Of a stretch of 64,000 nt of DNA, positions 63,515 to 64,000 are shown piece after piece. The stretch lies in assembly GCF_904846625.1 (NCBI RefSeq), contig NZ_CAJHBL010000002.1, positions 186,001-250,000 on the forward strand, in the 5' to 3' direction. The stretch's first letter is position 1, and each line of letters starts with the position of its first letter. The translations under genes were made by a program, and so were the position numbers. Under the pieces are notes generated by a model, which was given only the letters and a program-made list of their open reading frames with translations, was not told where the DNA came from and did not search any database. This DNA is from Psychrobacter sp. JCM 18900 (GTDB taxonomy: Bacteria; Pseudomonadota; Gammaproteobacteria; Pseudomonadales; Moraxellaceae).

Positions 63515-63960
63515 AACGAATTTACCTTAATGAGCCTAAATGTACTGATAAATAATGATTCTGAGTGCTTAAATCACTCTTGTTAGATGAATTACCAAAC
63601 TGTTGTTGTATTACGCGTGGCAAAATCTAAATCGTCGCTAAGCTTAGCAGCTGTTGCGATATCTGCCTATTATAAATACGTTATTTTTGTTAGATTTAGC
63701 GCACGAAATCATTGTTTTTTAAGTAGTGTTTAATTGTATATGTGGCAGATTTTAAGCATTAAAATTGATACATCTTTGGTATTCGAAAATAATATTTAGT
63801 GGCCATTTGAAACCAGCTGTGCGGAATAAGTCGACATGATATGATAACGCTGATAGATTCGGTCGATAATCAGAAGAATAAGCAGTCATTTTATTTCAAT
63901 TAAAAGACCAACCAATAAAGTATTAACCAATAAAATACCAACCAAAGTAACGGAACGTTT
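63515..63960. other. Intergenic region at right edge
   Basis: 446 bp AT-rich, no gene. AACCAATAAA at 63910-63919 and 63925-63934 and AACCAAAG at 63940-63947 are spaced 15 bp apart just before the next start codon. Confidence 0.4.
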
Positions 63961-64000
63961 ATGAGTCAGTCGCAAAACCATGATGAGAGCAGTTTGAACA
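63961..64000 (+). CDS. Possible start of a gene running off the window
   Basis: ATG 63961 opens a frame (MSQSQNHDESSLN...) that stays open to the window end, with a GGA element about 9 nt upstream. Too short to identify. Confidence 0.4.
   Translation, partial: MSQSQNHDESSLN

Noticed and set aside
1-64000. CRISPR arrays, tRNA or rRNA genes
   Set aside because: Looked for by eye in all gaps over 150 bp; no regular repeat-spacer pattern or cloverleaf-like segment found.

Overview
The window looks like a chromosomal segment of a Psychrobacter-type gammaproteobacterium (Moraxellaceae). This is inferred from moderate GC, the family resemblance of the proteins and the mix of genes (AcnB, cbb3 oxidase, TRAP-TAXI transporter, PaaG-like isomerase, LolD with one Lol permease). 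No rRNA, tRNA, insertion sequence, phage gene or CRISPR array was seen. Most neighbouring operons are separated by clear intrinsic terminators, often usable in both directions.

Layout. 1-6.2 kb: an arsenite methyltransferase, an MTA phosphorylase and a TRAP-TAXI uptake operon (lipoprotein receptor, DUF1850 protein, fused permease). 6.3-14.3 kb: lipA, a PcaC-like protein, acnB, a DUF805 membrane protein, a PACE-type efflux protein, a crotonase-fold isomerase and an alpha/beta hydrolase. 14.4-31.2 kb: a large tellurium-resistance-type (Ter) stress locus. 31.4-41.2 kb: rlmKL, an MscS channel, a dihydrolipoamide-dehydrogenase-like flavoprotein, a Bcp peroxiredoxin, a small secreted protein, queC, ttcA and a FixH-like protein. 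41.4-46.7 kb: ccoG and ccoNOQP (cbb3 oxidase), including a 59-residue ccoQ. 47.6-64 kb: an SCP2 protein, an unrecognised 324-aa protein, a LolC/F-type permease with lolD, DUF2062, comEC, sppA, a hydrolase, a CPBP protease, dusA, an MHS-type transporter, a ClsC-like phospholipase D lipoprotein, and the possible start of another gene at the right edge.

The Ter locus is the main point of interest. A five-gene minus-strand operon encodes a CitE-like lyase, a StiP/PRTase protein with a PELOTA-like end, a HAD phosphatase, a PRTase-TRSP protein and a TerD-trypsin fusion. With a separate ATP-grasp gene, these match the family set proposed by comparative genomics (Anantharaman, Iyer and Aravind) to make a nucleoside-like metabolite. 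Around them lie TerA-, TerZ-, TerE- and TerD-like proteins, an AIM24/TIGR00266 protein, a DUF475 (TerC-superfamily) membrane protein and a glutaminase. A divergent pair encoding a V4R-domain sensor-like protein and a three-motif MHYT membrane protein sits in the middle. Less expected features are: the TerD-protease fusion with an intact His/Asp/Ser triad; a StiP protein with a single Cys, outside its core domain; a terminator-like hairpin with a competing arm in the predicted terD leader; and the V4R-MHYT pair.
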